From positions 2,910,001-2,974,000 of the forward strand of contig NZ_CP103965.1 in the NCBI RefSeq assembly GCF_024970185.1: a stretch of DNA of 64,000 nucleotides, read 5' to 3'. Position numbers and translations under genes: made by a program. The DNA comes from Pseudomonas sp. N3-W. Lineage in GTDB: Bacteria > Pseudomonadota > Gammaproteobacteria > Pseudomonadales > Pseudomonadaceae. The notes under the pieces are model-generated. The model was not told where the DNA came from, made no database searches, and saw nothing but the letters and a program-made list of their open reading frames with translations. The stretch's first letter is position 1. Every line of letters starts with the position of its first letter. Below are positions 48,601-59,300 of this stretch, piece by piece.

Positions 48601-51600
48601 GGGTTCCTGATCGACCTTTTGAAAGGCTGCCCTGCGGACACGCTGGTGCAACTGGTTGTTGCCGACCTTGACGAAACCACCCCGGTCCTCGCCTCGTTGC
48701 TGGCGTTGCTCAAGACCGCAAAAAACGAAGGACTGATCGCTGCCGCCCAATCCATCGAAGTGCGCGGCAGCCTCTCGGGGCAGTGGCTGATCGACAATGG
48801 CCAGCAGGACGATGAGCGTGTTCGTTATCGGGACGGTCAGCGTCAGGTGGCGTCCTGGCAGGAAACGTCGCTGCCGGAGGCTGAAGCCACGCCATGGCGC
48901 GATGGCGGGGTCTACCTGCTGACCGGTGGCACAGGCGGCCTCGGCTTGTTGCTGGCCGAAAGCATTGCCCGGCAGGCGCCGGGCGTGAAGCTGATCCTGG
49001 CCAGCCGTTGCGCCAGTCAACTTCCAGCCGAGGTCAGCGGGCGAATCGAGGCGATCAAGGCACTGGGTGCCGAGGTGCGGGTTGAAGCGCTGGACGTCGT
49101 CGACCCAGGAGCAGTCGAGGCGCTGATCGCACGATGCGAGCAAACGTTCGGCACGATCAACGGGATCTTCCACTGCGCCGGCATCACCCGCGACAGCCTG
49201 CTCAAGAACAAAAGCGAGGCCGACCTGGCAGCGGTGCTGGCGCCCAAGGTGGCGGGCGTGCTGAACCTGGATCGGGCCAGCGCGCATCTGCCGCTGGACT
49301 GCTTTGTGCTGTTCTCGTCGGTCAGCGCCGTGATCGGCAATCCGGGGCAAGGCGACTATGCGCTGGCCAATGCGTTCATGGACGAGTGGACGGGCTGGCG
49401 TAACCGCCAGACCCAGGCCGGCCACCGTCAGGGCCGTACCCTGGCGATCAACTGGCCGCTGTGGCGCAACGGCGGGATGCAGATCGATGCTCAACGCGAG
49501 CAACAGATGATCGAGCTAACCGGGATTCAACCCTTGAGTGACAGCGGCGGTCTGGATTTTTTGCGTCGGGCCTTGGCCGATGCTCAGGGTGCCGAACGCT
49601 GGATGGTGCTGGAAGGGGACATCGCCCGGATCAAGACGTTTATCGCCGGCCAGTGGCCTGAGCCGCCAGTGGCGCCAATGACCCCAGCGCCGGTCGAGGC
49701 GGCACCCTTGGCGCAAACCGTGGAGGGCGACCTGAACGCATTGGCGATCCGGCATTTCAAGCAACTGCTGTCGAAAACCCTCAAGCGTCCACTGGACAAG
49801 ATCGACGCTGATGGCTCGTTCGAGCGCTACGGGGTCGACTCGATCATGCTCACCGAGCTGACCAGCCAACTGGAACGTACCTTTGGCTCGCTGCCCAACA
49901 CCCTGTTGTACGAACACCAGACGGTGCGCGAGCTGAGTACGTACTTCATCCAGCAGCACCCTGCAATGATGCGGCAGTTACTGGTGCCCGAACCGGCAAG
50001 ACGCAGCACGTCCAGCGAAGCCGCGCCGCCGATAGCCAAGGCACAAGAGCCTCGGCGCCAGCACAGCCGCCGTCAACCGCAACTCACCGAGCCCGCGGCC
50101 AGCAACAGCCGCGACCTGGCGATCATCGGTATCAGCGGCCGCTACCCCGGTGCCGAAAACCTGGAAACGTTCTGGCAGAAAATCGCTGGCGGTGAAGACC
50201 TGATCAGCGAAGTGCCGACCGCGCGCTGGGATCATCAGGCGTACTTTGACGAAGCACGCGATCGCTTCGACAAGACGTACTGCAAGTGGGGCGGCTTTCT
50301 CGACGGGGTCGAGGATTTCGATCCGCTGTTTTTCAACCTCTCGCCCCGAGAGGCGCAGATCATCAACCCCAACGACCGGTTGTTCCTGGAAACCTGCTGG
50401 AATTTGCTGGAAAGCGCAGGCATCACCCGGCAGCAGGTCAAGCAACGCTATCAACAGCAGGTGGGGGTGTTTGTCGGCGTGATGTACCAGCAATACCAGG
50501 CCTTCGAGTCGGACCTGGTCCGCGAATCGCTGGTGTCGGTGACGTCCTACAGCGCGATTGCCAACCGGGTGTCGTATTTCTTCGATTTCCAGGGGCCGAG
50601 CCTGGCGATCGACACCATGTGCTCTTCGTCGATCTCGGCGATCCATGCCGCTGGCGAAGCGCTGCGCAATGGCGATTGTCGGCTGGCGATTGCCGGTGGC
50701 GTCAACCTGACCCTGCACCCGAAAAAGTACATCGGCCTGAGCGTCGGCCAGGTGCTGGGCAGTCATGCCGGCAGCCGCAGCTTTGCCAACGGTGACGGTT
50801 ATCTGCCGGCCGAAGGCGTCGGCGCGGTGCTGCTCAAGACCCTGGCTGACGCCGAGCGCGATGGCGACCCCATCCTGGCGGTGATCAAGTCGACCGCCAC
50901 CAACCACGGCGGCCACACCCATGGTTTTTCGGTGCCGAGCGCCAAGGTGCAGGCGGCGCTGATCGAGCGCAACTTCAAGCGCGCGGGAATTGACCCGCGC
51001 ACCGTCAGTTACGTCGAGTCGGCGGCCAATGGCTCGGCGATGGGCGACGCCATCGAGCTGAGTGCACTGAGCCGCATTTTCAGTGAAGCGGGGGTTGCCC
51101 GTCAGTCCTGCGCCATTGGCTCGGTCAAATCCAACATCGGCCATGCCGAAGCGGCTTCGGGCATGTCTGCGCTCAGCAAGCTGGTGCTGCAACTGCAACA
51201 CCGGCAGCTGGCGCCGTCTTTATTGCTCGGTCCGCTGAACCCGAAGCTGGACTTTGAACACTCACCGTTCGTGCTGCAACGCACGCTGGCCGACTGGCCT
51301 CAGCCGGAGGTCGAGATCGACGGCGTGCGGCAATCCGTTCCCCGTCGGGCATCGCTCAGCGCATTTGGCGCCGGGGGTTCCAATGCCCATCTGATCATCG
51401 AGGAATATCCTGAAGCGCCTGCTACCCATGCGGCGCAGGAAGAGGGTGATGGCGTGCATATCGTGCCGCTGTCAGCCAACAGCAGCGGCTCGTTGCAGCA
51501 GGCCGTAGCAAGGCTGGCGCGCCATCTGGATGCCCATCCGCAGGTTCGGCTCAAGGATCTGGCCCATACCCTGCAAACCGGCCGGGAAGCGATGCCGCTG

Positions 51601-53229
51601 CGGCTGGCCTTGCGGGTGAGCGACACGGGCGAGTTACGCAGGGTATTGGCCGAAATCCTGCGAGTGCTGGAGCAGGGCGAACCGATGACCGCACTGGAAA
51701 CACTGGATTTGCCGCTGGCCTTTGGCAACGTCGACGAGGTGCCGGCAGCGCTGGCCAGTCTGCTGTCCGGCCCGGGTGCAGCGGCGCTGAGCAACGGTCT
51801 GATTGCCGCCAATGACCGGCAACAACTGGCGCTGCTCTGGACCCAGGGCGGCGAGATTGCCTGGGACCAGCTTGCGCGAAATAACGGCGCACGTCTGATC
51901 ACCTTGCCCACCTATGGTTTCGACAAGCAGCGCTACTGGCTGGAACAGTCAGACAAGGCGTTGCATGAGGAGATCACGCAGCCGAGCCAAGCCAGACCGG
52001 CAACGGGCAAACACCACGACACCGCCGCCGAACAGGGCCTGCGCCTGCTGGCCGACTTGCTGGGCATGCAGCCCAAAGATCTGTCGCCCGCCAAGCCACT
52101 CAACGCCTACGGCGCCGACTCCATCGTCATGCTGCAGTGGGCCATGCAGGTGCAAGCGCAGATTGCTCCCGGTCTTACCCTGGCCGACATCCAGCAGTGC
52201 CTGACCCTCGGTGACGTCCTGCAATTACTGACTGGAAACGCCAAACCTGCCAGCGTCAAAGCGCCCGTGCTGCCCCCGGAAATCATCGGTCTGTTAAGCG
52301 GTTCGACGATCCGCTTCCCGGAGTTGCAACGACTCAATCAGGTGCAACATGGCCGGCCGGTGTTCTGGTTCCATGGCGCCCTGGGTGGCAGTGAGATCTA
52401 TCAGGGCCTGGCCCAGCACATTCAGCGCCCGTTCTTCGGGCTTCAGGCCCGAGGCTGGATGACCGAACGCGCACCGTTGCAGGGGATTCAGGCGATGGCG
52501 GCCTATTACGTCCAGGTCATCCAGTCGGTTCAGCAGCAGGGCCCGTACGATCTGGGTGGCTATTCGCTGGGCGGCATGCTGGCGTATGAAGTGACCCGGC
52601 AGTTACAGGAACTGGGGGAAACCGTCGCCAGTCTGGTGATGCTCGACTCACCGGACGTGACCGGCGAACGCACCGCACGCCTGTGCGACAGGACCCGCCT
52701 GTTGCAGACCGTCAACATATCCTTGCAGATGACCCTCGGCCGGACCCCGGAGCGCTTCGCCGAGGTGTTGATCCACCGCGACGAGATCGATCTGTCGCTG
52801 CCACCGGCAGACTATCTGCATCAGTTGACGGCACTGGCCCGGCAGCGGGGCCTGAAGACCAGTGACGAGCGTTTGCAGCAGCTCATGGCGCAAGTCACGC
52901 AGATCCAGCAGGCGTATCAGGTCGAGCATTATCGAATCCAGCCATTGCCCAAGGCCTCGGACGTCGCCTGCTATTACTTTCGCAATGCCAGCGGTTTGTG
53001 GATGGGTGAACTGGAGCCGTTTTTCTCCACCGACAGCCAGGAGTTCGCCGCTTTCAACCATGCCGATTACTGGCAGGAGTGGCAGCGGCAATTGCCCAAC
53101 TTCGAGATGATCGAGGTGGCGTCGGCCAACCACATGACGTTGCTGACCCAGCCGGAAGTGTTCAGGGTGATCGCGCAATTCTGCGCGTCGCTGTATGGCG
53201 AAAAGCGGGTGGAGAATGCTGTTGGATAA
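45655..53229 (+). CDS. rzxF: Trans-AT polyketide synthase: KS-DH-KR-ACP / KS0-ACP-thioesterase
   Basis: 2524 residues. Module 1: KS 48-475 (Cys213, HGTGT and GHLESAAG histidines), DH 630-910 (His663 in HxxxGxxxxP, Asp825 in DxxxQ), KR (GGTGGLG, Tyr1235), ACP (Ser1396). It should form the C2-C3 enoate. Second unit: KS 1483-1925 with Cys1656 kept but the HGTGT histidine changed to Ala1790 ([10 protein letters not shown]), so non-elongating, then an ACP (YGADSI, Ser2156). The C-terminal 280 residues are an alpha/beta-hydrolase thioesterase: GYSLGG with Ser2304, Asp2331 (MLDSPD) and His2493 (ANHMTL). It should release the chain, by analogy forming the 16-membered macrolactone through the C15 oxygen. 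The start ATG at 45655 has only a weak Shine-Dalgarno. This is the last gene of the plus-strand run and faces rzxI. Confidence 0.92.
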   Translation: MNNTSNDAHDIRLPNQRPTQQQPTTPAPRTRRQIGEAPQGNTPLPAPTARVAIVGFSGRFPGADNAEQFWQLLIEERSQISELPYWHLPGIAERAHLRETFSCPGGFINDPTAFDADFFKISAREAEAMDPQHRLVLEQTWAAFEDAAICPHTLRGSNTSVFIGVSSADYNGLLARSEAGAHDATGNAHSIIANRISYLFDFHGPSAPIDTACSSSLVAIHKAAQSILNGDCTLAVAGGVNLCFEPMVFVGALKAGMLSPTGRCKAFAADADGYVRGEGVGVLILKDYQQALADGDNIVATIIGSAENHGGHANSLTAPNPRAQADLIKQACRGIDINSLGYIEVHGTGTRLGDPIEISGLKQAFAELGANAGQRCYLGSVKTNIGHLESAAGIAGVIKTLLALKQGYLPKSLHSEQLNPYIDLAGSPFEVLQAGRQWPQSFDRQGNKVPRRAGVSSFGFGGANAHVVLEAVESVPAVTEQGGGATIFPLSAKTPEALRSRVEQLIDFLQRQPQVALADLAASLQMGREAMEYRLVIAANSRDSLLSQLHASGPGEDGKSASKIAPDEVLRALQQQDIESVLTLWCRGATVDWRQLYQHGQPRRIPLPTYPFSRERYWISETPAVQHRGGAWLHPLVQRNTSDLAGQRFSSRFDGNEWFFAEHRVNGLKILPGVAYLEMARAALERSLANERAVVRLKNIAWRQPMRHDGGELAIDIELAEQDNGEIRFEIRDTTADGPSYCAGVAVVGAAERLAPLDLQAIAAATNEQRLAPAQCYEIFGEMGLEYGEHFRRISALQAGNGQVLAKLVFADEGIELGLSPGLLDSALQAALGLALLEPTRSQQQRQPLVPFALDSVIVGELNLLNQPCHAWVRYSASHQPGRINKLDVDICDEQGRIALRLQGFSSRKLEPAATPMLAMTPVWRDKELVNTAQRNYARQVMVLAGAPSVDMDPLAGASEQIHIERLPVVADDPAIALPLLAGFLIDLLKGCPADTLVQLVVADLDETTPVLASLLALLKTAKNEGLIAAAQSIEVRGSLSGQWLIDNGQQDDERVRYRDGQRQVASWQETSLPEAEATPWRDGGVYLLTGGTGGLGLLLAESIARQAPGVKLILASRCASQLPAEVSGRIEAIKALGAEVRVEALDVVDPGAVEALIARCEQTFGTINGIFHCAGITRDSLLKNKSEADLAAVLAPKVAGVLNLDRASAHLPLDCFVLFSSVSAVIGNPGQGDYALANAFMDEWTGWRNRQTQAGHRQGRTLAINWPLWRNGGMQIDAQREQQMIELTGIQPLSDSGGLDFLRRALADAQGAERWMVLEGDIARIKTFIAGQWPEPPVAPMTPAPVEAAPLAQTVEGDLNALAIRHFKQLLSKTLKRPLDKIDADGSFERYGVDSIMLTELTSQLERTFGSLPNTLLYEHQTVRELSTYFIQQHPAMMRQLLVPEPARRSTSSEAAPPIAKAQEPRRQHSRRQPQLTEPAASNSRDLAIIGISGRYPGAENLETFWQKIAGGEDLISEVPTARWDHQAYFDEARDRFDKTYCKWGGFLDGVEDFDPLFFNLSPREAQIINPNDRLFLETCWNLLESAGITRQQVKQRYQQQVGVFVGVMYQQYQAFESDLVRESLVSVTSYSAIANRVSYFFDFQGPSLAIDTMCSSSISAIHAAGEALRNGDCRLAIAGGVNLTLHPKKYIGLSVGQVLGSHAGSRSFANGDGYLPAEGVGAVLLKTLADAERDGDPILAVIKSTATNHGGHTHGFSVPSAKVQAALIERNFKRAGIDPRTVSYVESAANGSAMGDAIELSALSRIFSEAGVARQSCAIGSVKSNIGHAEAASGMSALSKLVLQLQHRQLAPSLLLGPLNPKLDFEHSPFVLQRTLADWPQPEVEIDGVRQSVPRRASLSAFGAGGSNAHLIIEEYPEAPATHAAQEEGDGVHIVPLSANSSGSLQQAVARLARHLDAHPQVRLKDLAHTLQTGREAMPLRLALRVSDTGELRRVLAEILRVLEQGEPMTALETLDLPLAFGNVDEVPAALASLLSGPGAAALSNGLIAANDRQQLALLWTQGGEIAWDQLARNNGARLITLPTYGFDKQRYWLEQSDKALHEEITQPSQARPATGKHHDTAAEQGLRLLADLLGMQPKDLSPAKPLNAYGADSIVMLQWAMQVQAQIAPGLTLADIQQCLTLGDVLQLLTGNAKPASVKAPVLPPEIIGLLSGSTIRFPELQRLNQVQHGRPVFWFHGALGGSEIYQGLAQHIQRPFFGLQARGWMTERAPLQGIQAMAAYYVQVIQSVQQQGPYDLGGYSLGGMLAYEVTRQLQELGETVASLVMLDSPDVTGERTARLCDRTRLLQTVNISLQMTLGRTPERFAEVLIHRDEIDLSLPPADYLHQLTALARQRGLKTSDERLQQLMAQVTQIQQAYQVEHYRIQPLPKASDVACYYFRNASGLWMGELEPFFSTDSQEFAAFNHADYWQEWQRQLPNFEMIEVASANHMTLLTQPEVFRVIAQFCASLYGEKRVENAVG
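51016..51048 (+). other. Inactivated HGTGT motif of the RzxF terminal KS0
   Basis: The codons read [11 protein letters not shown] where active KSs read E-A-H-G-T-G-T-x-L-G-D; the histidine is Ala at codon 51022. The cysteine (codon 50620) and the GHAEAASG histidine remain. The domain should transfer the finished chain to the last ACP before release. Confidence 0.85.
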
Positions 53230-53266
53230 CGTCCCAAGCTGCCTCTCCACCTGCCGCCCGAAAGGG
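53230..53266. other. Convergent rzxF/rzxI gap
   Basis: Only 37 bp separate the two stop codons. A small GCCC-GAAA-GGGC hairpin (53256-53267) touches the rzxI stop codon. There is no T-run, so a strong terminator is not supported and read-through in both directions is possible. Confidence 0.35.
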
Positions 53267-54133
53267 CTAGGCGGCTTGTTTCAGGCGCCAGAACTTGTAC
53301 ACCAGATGGCCGTTTTTATAGGCCTTGATGCCGCTGTCGTCGAAGAAGTGGAACATGGTGTCGAACGCGTGCCAGACCTCGGGTGGCAGCGAATCGCTTT
53401 CTTGCTTCTTCTCCTCGACCAGGCTCTTGAGCAAATGCTTGAGATGACCTTGCTCGCTTTCAAACGCCCTTATCACGCCTTCGGAAATGTCGGCATGTTC
53501 CTCAACCTTGAAGCCGGCGTGGCGAATCATTCCCTGGTGCTGCTCCAGCACGTTGGTGAAGAAATCGACACCGATGCTGTCGGGCTCGGACAAGGCGCTG
53601 GTGTTGTTGCCTTTCATGGTGTCGGCATAAAAGAACCGGCCGTCCTTCTTCAAGACCCGCTGCACCTCTTCACCAAACCTGTTGAGGTCGGGGTAGCAGT
53701 GGGACGACTCGATATTGACCACGACGTCGAATTCGTTATCGGCAAAGGGCAGTGCCATCGCGTCGCCGTCAACGAAGGTCAGCCCTTCAATACGGTGTAC
53801 CCGGTTGCACAACTCGATATGCGCCGGACAGAAATCCAGCCCGGTCACGGAAGCGGCGCCGGTATAGCGAGCAAGGTAGGAACAATTACCGCCGCGTCCC
53901 GAGCCGATTTCGAGGATCTTCTTGCCACGCAGATCGGTATCACCCAACAGGGTGCGGATCAGGTTCGCCGAGCATTTCTGCTCCAGATCTTCGTCACTGA
54001 TCCAGTCAAAGCTGCTGTCTTTGGCCAGGTAGCCGTAGTTGAGGAAGGTCAGGCGTTTGTCGGGGAACATCCGGGTCATCATGTCGTACCACTGACTGAT
54101 CGGCGATACGGTTTCGGGTCCTTGGGTCGTCAT
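53267..54133 (-). CDS. rzxI: SAM-dependent O-methyltransferase (RhiI/RzxI type)
   Basis: 288 residues from the ATG at 54133-54131, chosen because GGAGG lies 5 bases upstream; a start at 54259 would add 42 residues running into the divergent promoter region. It is a class I methyltransferase: motif I ILEIGSGRGGN near residues 71-81, then a GLDF acidic loop, DAMALPF and NIESSHCYPD. It resembles small-molecule O/C-methyltransferases of the UbiE/sterol-methyltransferase fold rather than the in-line PKS cMTs. It is encoded alone on the minus strand between rzxF and rzxG. In rhizoxin clusters the gene in this position is taken to add the O-methyl group of the side chain (C17-OMe). The fold is certain; the substrate is inferred from context. 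Confidence 0.88.
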   Translation of the reverse strand: MTTQGPETVSPISQWYDMMTRMFPDKRLTFLNYGYLAKDSSFDWISDEDLEQKCSANLIRTLLGDTDLRGKKILEIGSGRGGNCSYLARYTGAASVTGLDFCPAHIELCNRVHRIEGLTFVDGDAMALPFADNEFDVVVNIESSHCYPDLNRFGEEVQRVLKKDGRFFYADTMKGNNTSALSEPDSIGVDFFTNVLEQHQGMIRHAGFKVEEHADISEGVIRAFESEQGHLKHLLKSLVEEKKQESDSLPPEVWHAFDTMFHFFDDSGIKAYKNGHLVYKFWRLKQAA

Positions 54134-54335
54134 GTCTACCTCCGTGTCAAAAAACTGCAGGGTGTGCGTCGCGCCGCCAACGGCGGCGATTGCATGGCGC
54201 TGAGGCGGCCGCCTGAGGAGCATAGCGGTCATGGGCGAAGGCCCCGAAGAATTTTTCATTGATGTCGCAGACCGTTCCAGATCGGCTCCTATACTGCGAG
54301 CCGTAACGTCAGCTATCCATTTCAGGACGAAATTT
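54134..54335. promoter_or_regulatory. Divergent rzxI / rzxG-rzxA control region
   Basis: This 202 bp region lies between the two divergent start codons and should hold both promoters. TATACT at 54290-54295 is a good -10 for rzxG, about 40 bp before its ATG, but no convincing -35 lies at the usual spacing, which could mean an activator is needed. Two inverted repeats are seen: CGCCGCC-AAC-GGCGGCG (54172-54188) and a perfect 12-base palindrome AGGCGGCCGCCT (54203-54214). Either could be an operator or leader structure of the rzxI mRNA. Confidence 0.45.
54139..54146 (-). promoter_or_regulatory. rzxI ribosome binding site with exact CANGGANG motif
   Basis: On the minus strand the bases read CACGGAGG, ending 5 bases before the ATG. 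They contain GGAGG and fit the RsmA/CsrA consensus CANGGANG in full. Gac/Rsm control of rhizoxin production is known in P. protegens; direct binding here is inference. Confidence 0.45.
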
Positions 54336-56321
54336 ATGCCGTATCTTTTTCAGGGACAGACGTCTTGCGTGGTGTTCATGTTTCCCGGTCAGGGCTGCCA
54401 GTTCTATCAGATGGGCCGCGAGCTCTATCAGAACAACTCGGTGTTCCACCGCTGGATGAACGAGCTCGATACACTGATTCACGCCGAACTGGGGCAGTCG
54501 GTGATCGCCGGGATTTATCACGACAACAACCCGCGCTCGAAGGCCTTCGATGATATTCGCCTGAGTCATCCGGCGATCTTCATGATCGAGTACGCGCTGG
54601 GCAAGACGTTGATCGAGCACCGCATCACCCCTGATTATCTGCTGGGCACCAGCCTCGGCGAACTTGCCGCCGCTGCGCTGGCAGAGGTCATTTCGCTGCC
54701 TGACGCGATCCGCCTCGTGGTGCGTCAGGGGCAACTGTTTCACCAGCGCCAGTCACCGGCAGGCGAGGGAGCAATGCTGGCGATCCTGGCCGAGGAGTCG
54801 CTGTATCAGCAGACGCCGTTGCTGCGCGAGCACTGCGATATCGCGGCCTACAATGCGCCGTCGCTGATCGTCGTCGCCGGCCCGAACAGCGCGGTTGCCG
54901 ATGCCGAACGCCACCTCAGCGCTCGGGACATCGTGTTCCAGCGTCTGCCGGTCCATCAGGCCTTTCATTCACGCCACATCGATTTTCTCAGGCCCGAGGT
55001 CGAGGCACTGCTGCGCCAGACAACCTTGCACAAGGCGCAGATCCCGGTGATCTCCTGCCACAGCACCGAGACCTTGCAGCAACTTGACGCCGACCACTTC
55101 TGGCAGACCATCCGCCAGCCGATCCGTTTTTCCCAGACCCTGGCGCGGATCGAGCATGAGGCCGCCGCGCGCGGTGAATCGATGATTTACCTCGACCTCG
55201 GCCCGAGCGGCACGCTGGCCAACCTGATCAAACAGAATATTCGTGACCGTGCCTTGCCGCCGATTTTTCCGGTGCTCAGCCCGTTCGGCCGCGATCTGGA
55301 GAAATTCGACGAAGTGCTGACCCTCGGTCGTGCCTTGCAGCCATTGCCTGCGAGCGCAGCCCCTGCAGCGCCACCGGTTGAGGTGGCTGCGCAGCCCACG
55401 GCCTTCCAGGTCCAGCAGCCGACCCGCCTGGTACAGCGTCCATCGGCGCCAGTGTCGTCAGGGCCTAAACGCGTCTATGTGTTTCCGGGGCAGGGTTCGC
55501 AGCGCCTGGGGATGGGCGCGGCGCTGTTCGAGCAGTTTCCCGAGCAGGTGGCCCAGGCCGACAAAATTCTCGGTTATTCGCTGAAAACACTGTGCCTGGA
55601 AGATCCCGATCAACAGCTGTCCAACACCCGCTTTACCCAGCCGGCGCTGTACACCGTCAGCGCCTTGGCGTTCCTCGCCAAACAGCAGGCGGACCCGCGT
55701 AAAGCCGACTTCCTGGCCGGTCACAGCCTGGGCGAGTACTGCGCGCTGTTTGCCGCGGGTGCGTTCTCCTTCGAGACCGGGCTGAAACTGGTGAAAAAAC
55801 GCGGCGAGCTGATGGCCCTGGCTACCGGCGGCAGCATGGCCGCTGTCATCGGTCGCAGCCCTGACGAAGTCAACGAGCTGCTGATCCGTCACGGCCTCGG
55901 CGCGCTGGACGTGGCCAACTACAACTCACCGTCCCAGGTGGTGCTTGCCGGTCCGGTGGAGGCACTCAGCGAAGCGAAGGAAATTTTCCAGGCGATGGAC
56001 ATTACCTTTGTAGCGCTGCCGGTCAGCGCGCCATTCCATTCCCGCTACATGGAAGGCGCGATGGGGGCCTTCGGCGAGTACCTGGCCACCTTCGAGTATT
56101 CGCCGCTGCACACCCCGGTGATCGCCAATATCGACGCCGCGCCTTACCGTGACGATCAGTTGGTCGATAACCTGACCCGGCAGATCTGCGGTTCGGTGCG
56201 TTGGCTCGATACCGTGCAGTACCTGATGCGTCAGGGGGCATTCGAATTCGAAGAACTGGGCCCTGGCGAGGTACTGACCAAACTGGTCAAGAACGTGCGA
56301 AACGCCGCTGCCTTTTCGTGA
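54336..56321 (+). CDS. rzxG: Tandem trans-acyltransferase: acyl-hydrolase-like AT1 plus malonyl-type AT2
   Basis: 661 residues from the ATG at 54336, chosen for AGGA 8 bases upstream; an in-frame ATG at 54231 would add 35 residues unlike any AT. AT1, about residues 8-330: FPGQG, active Ser106 in GTSLGE and QAFHS. The arginine that holds the malonyl carboxylate is Gln131 (VRQGQLF). AT2, about 370-655: FPGQGSQ, Ser464 in GHSLGEY, Arg489 (KKRGELM) and APFHS, typical of malonyl-CoA specificity. AT2 should load every ACP of the AT-less synthases. AT1 should hydrolyse stalled acyl groups, as PedC-type acyl hydrolases do. The gene starts the plus-strand unit divergent from rzxI and is followed 26 bp later by rzxA. 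Confidence 0.93.
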   Translation: MPYLFQGQTSCVVFMFPGQGCQFYQMGRELYQNNSVFHRWMNELDTLIHAELGQSVIAGIYHDNNPRSKAFDDIRLSHPAIFMIEYALGKTLIEHRITPDYLLGTSLGELAAAALAEVISLPDAIRLVVRQGQLFHQRQSPAGEGAMLAILAEESLYQQTPLLREHCDIAAYNAPSLIVVAGPNSAVADAERHLSARDIVFQRLPVHQAFHSRHIDFLRPEVEALLRQTTLHKAQIPVISCHSTETLQQLDADHFWQTIRQPIRFSQTLARIEHEAAARGESMIYLDLGPSGTLANLIKQNIRDRALPPIFPVLSPFGRDLEKFDEVLTLGRALQPLPASAAPAAPPVEVAAQPTAFQVQQPTRLVQRPSAPVSSGPKRVYVFPGQGSQRLGMGAALFEQFPEQVAQADKILGYSLKTLCLEDPDQQLSNTRFTQPALYTVSALAFLAKQQADPRKADFLAGHSLGEYCALFAAGAFSFETGLKLVKKRGELMALATGGSMAAVIGRSPDEVNELLIRHGLGALDVANYNSPSQVVLAGPVEALSEAKEIFQAMDITFVALPVSAPFHSRYMEGAMGAFGEYLATFEYSPLHTPVIANIDAAPYRDDQLVDNLTRQICGSVRWLDTVQYLMRQGAFEFEELGPGEVLTKLVKNVRNAAAFS

Positions 56322-56347
56322 CTGCACACTCCAATGGATGCCTTGTC

Positions 56348-59300
56348 ATGGAAAAGACGATGAACGCCACATTCACCGATCAGTTGTTTTTCATTGCCAG
56401 TGTGTTGAGCCTGGAAAGTCGTCAGTTGATCTCCGGTCGCGGGATCAACCAGCCGTTCGGGTTTGCACCGTTTGCAGCGGCTGCTTCGATCAACGCCGGG
56501 CCGTTACGGGTGGCCTTCGACGGGTTCAGGGCGTTTGGCTGGTTGAGCCCGTCGAGCGGCGATGAGTATTTCTTCTCTGGCCGGGCATCGGCAATCGACA
56601 CGCTGCCCACCGCAGTGACCGAGCTGTTTTCGTGGCTGGTGCCGCAGCGATTGCCGGGCGCGCAGGACATGGCGCACCTGTGGCGCTGGCTGGAGCTGTC
56701 GGCGCTGGACTGGAATCTGCACTGTCCGGCGTTCATCCGTGGCCTGAACGAGTTGTTGTCGCTGGCGTTGTTGCGCCGGTTGCAACTGAACGGGGCGATT
56801 GATATTGACACGGGTCTTGTGGATGCACGGCGCATCGACAACGGGCAGACCGACCCTGAACGCACCCGGCTGTTGAGTGACTTTCTACGCACCCAGCAGT
56901 GGATTCGTCGCGAAGAACGGCAACTGGTGCTCAATCCCGAGCGGCGGACGCTGCTGGCTGAGCGGCTGAGCGAGCCTTTCCTCGCCTACTACGCCAGTTT
57001 GCCCGCCACCCTCGATGGCCTGTTGTTCGCCAAGGGCGAGCAGTGGGCAGACGCGTTGCATTGGCTCAAGGGCGCCGGTGAACAGCACGTCTGGCCGGGT
57101 GACCGGCCCGCGCTTGAACAGTTGCTGGGCAAGGTTTTCGACGCGCAGCCGTTGTCCACGCAACCGGACTGGATCGTCGAGTTGGGCAGCCACCCTGGCG
57201 TTTCGTTGAACGAGCTGGGGCAATGGGTGCGCCACCACACGGCCCGGGGACAGGCACTGGACAGCAATCCCCTGCAATGGCTGGTGCTTGATAACGCGGT
57301 AATGAGCGATCCGGCGACGCTTGGCCAGCGGCTTCGGGACGCGGGTGTCGGTGCCAGTCAGCGAGTGTTGTGGCTGGGTATCGGCCAGCAAAATCTGCAA
57401 CAGCCAGGGACTGCGCCGCAGCTACCACCGCAACAGGCGCCGCAGCGTTATTACCTGCGTTGCGACGGCCTGACGGCAGAGGGCGCCAGCGTGCTGGGCA
57501 GTCTGCAGGCCTCGGCAAAAGCACTGGCCGCGCTGATCGGCGATCAACCGATAGTGCTCAGCGAAAGTCACTGGACCCCCGACGGGCCGCTGGCTGATCA
57601 CTTTGCCTGTCATTACCCGGTTGAAGCGGCGCACTACCTGATGGCGCTGGCCGGTGCCGGGCTGTTTGCCGATCCGGGGATGCTGCACAGGCTGCCGCTG
57701 GCCGGCTTCGACTGCGAAGCCAGCAGCGGTTGTTACCGGGCGCGTGAATACCGTGTTCGCTTTGTGACGCTGGCGGACATGCCGGCGCTGCTGACACTGG
57801 AGCAAGCCTGCTGGCCCGAAGGCGGCCGGGTCGATGAACACATCCTGCGGCGGCGCTTGAACCAGGACCCTGCCGGTCAACTGGCGTTGGAGTTCAAGGG
57901 CGAAGTGGTCGGTGTGATCTATTCCCAGCGGATCGTCCGGATCGAGGGGCTGTTCGCGGTCAATTTCGCCACGGTCGATCAGCTGTTCCATGGTAACGGC
58001 AGCACCGTGCAAATCCAGAGTCTGAATATCCTGCCGGCGCATCAGTACAGCGGTTACGGCGATCAGTTGCTGGAATTCATGCTGCAATATTGCACGCTGC
58101 TCAACGGCGTCGACACGGTGGTCGGCGTGACCCGTTGCAAGGACTATCCCAAGTACCGCCACATTACTTTGGTGGACTACATTCATAGCCGTGACGAACG
58201 AGGCGTGCTGCTGGACCCGGTGCTGCGCTTCCACGAATTGCACGGTGCGCGAATCGAGCGTCTGGTGGCCGGTTATCGTCCCGCCGATGCCGACAATGCG
58301 GGGCACGGCGTTCTGGTGCGTTATGACCTGGCCCACCGTCAGCGCCAGGAAATCCAGCTGGCCACGGCAATGGTGGAGCAGCCGGCGATCTCCATCGACG
58401 ACGCCGTGCGTCAGGGCATCAATCGCTGCCTGGGACAGGCGCAAGACAGCCGAGTGTCGACGCGCCACAGCCTGCTGGAGCTGGGCCTGGACTCGGCAGA
58501 CCTGCTCGCGCTCAGTGAACAGCTGGGCATGACGTTCGGTCTGGCGCTGGAACCGAGCTTTTTCTTTCGCTACAACAGCGTCGAGAAAATCGTCGCCGCG
58601 CTGCAAGAGCGCCTTGGCGCGCAGGTGTCGCCAGAGCCTCAGCAGGCTTTACCGCCAGTGGCGCCTGTCAGAACCGACGATGATTTCGCGGTGATCGGCA
58701 TCAGCGGGGCTTTTCCCGGTGGCGAACTGGAGGGCTTTTGGGCCGCTGTTCGCCATGGCATCAGCCAGATACGCGAGGTGCCACCCGAACGTGCAACGGC
58801 CGGACCTGCGGGCGGCTACATCGACGGGATCGAGTGCTTCGATCATCAGTTTTTTGGCATTTCGGCGGCCGAAGCGGCGCTGATGGACCCGCAGCAGCGG
58901 CTGCTGTTACAGCATGCCTGGTGGGCGCTCGACGATGCGGCAATTCCCGCCGCAGCGTTTTCCCGCCGCCAAACCGGTGTGTTTGTCGCCGCCGCGCCAA
59001 GTGAGTACCGCGACATCGTCGAGGTCCCCCGCGACAGCCCGTTTTTGCTGACGTCTTCTTCGCCCTGCATGTCTGCCAACCGGATTTCCTGGTTCCTCGA
59101 CCTGCGCGGGCCCAGCGAATATTGCAACACCGCCTGCTCATCGGTGCTGGTTGCGCTGCACCGGGCCATGCAGGCGATCAGGGCCGGTGAGTGCCAACAG
59201 GCGCTGATCGGCGCGGTCAATCTGTTGCTGTCGCCTGCTGAAACGGCCGGCTACCGGCAGATGGGGTTTCTCAGCGAGCAGGCAGACACCCGTTCATTCC

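Noticed and set aside
54259..54264. TTGATG as -35 of the rzxG promoter
   Set aside because: It lies 25 bases from the TATACT box, too far for a sigma-70 promoter.
54271..54287. CCAGATCGG in the rzxG promoter as a LuxR-type box
   Set aside because: Only one half resembles the lux-box; the other half lacks the matching bases, and no luxR/luxI gene is in the window.
54231..54335. ATG at 54231 as rzxG start and ATG at 54259 (minus) as rzxI start
   Set aside because: These starts would make the divergent genes overlap and add residues unlike their families. The inner starts at 54336 and 54133 have good Shine-Dalgarno sequences.
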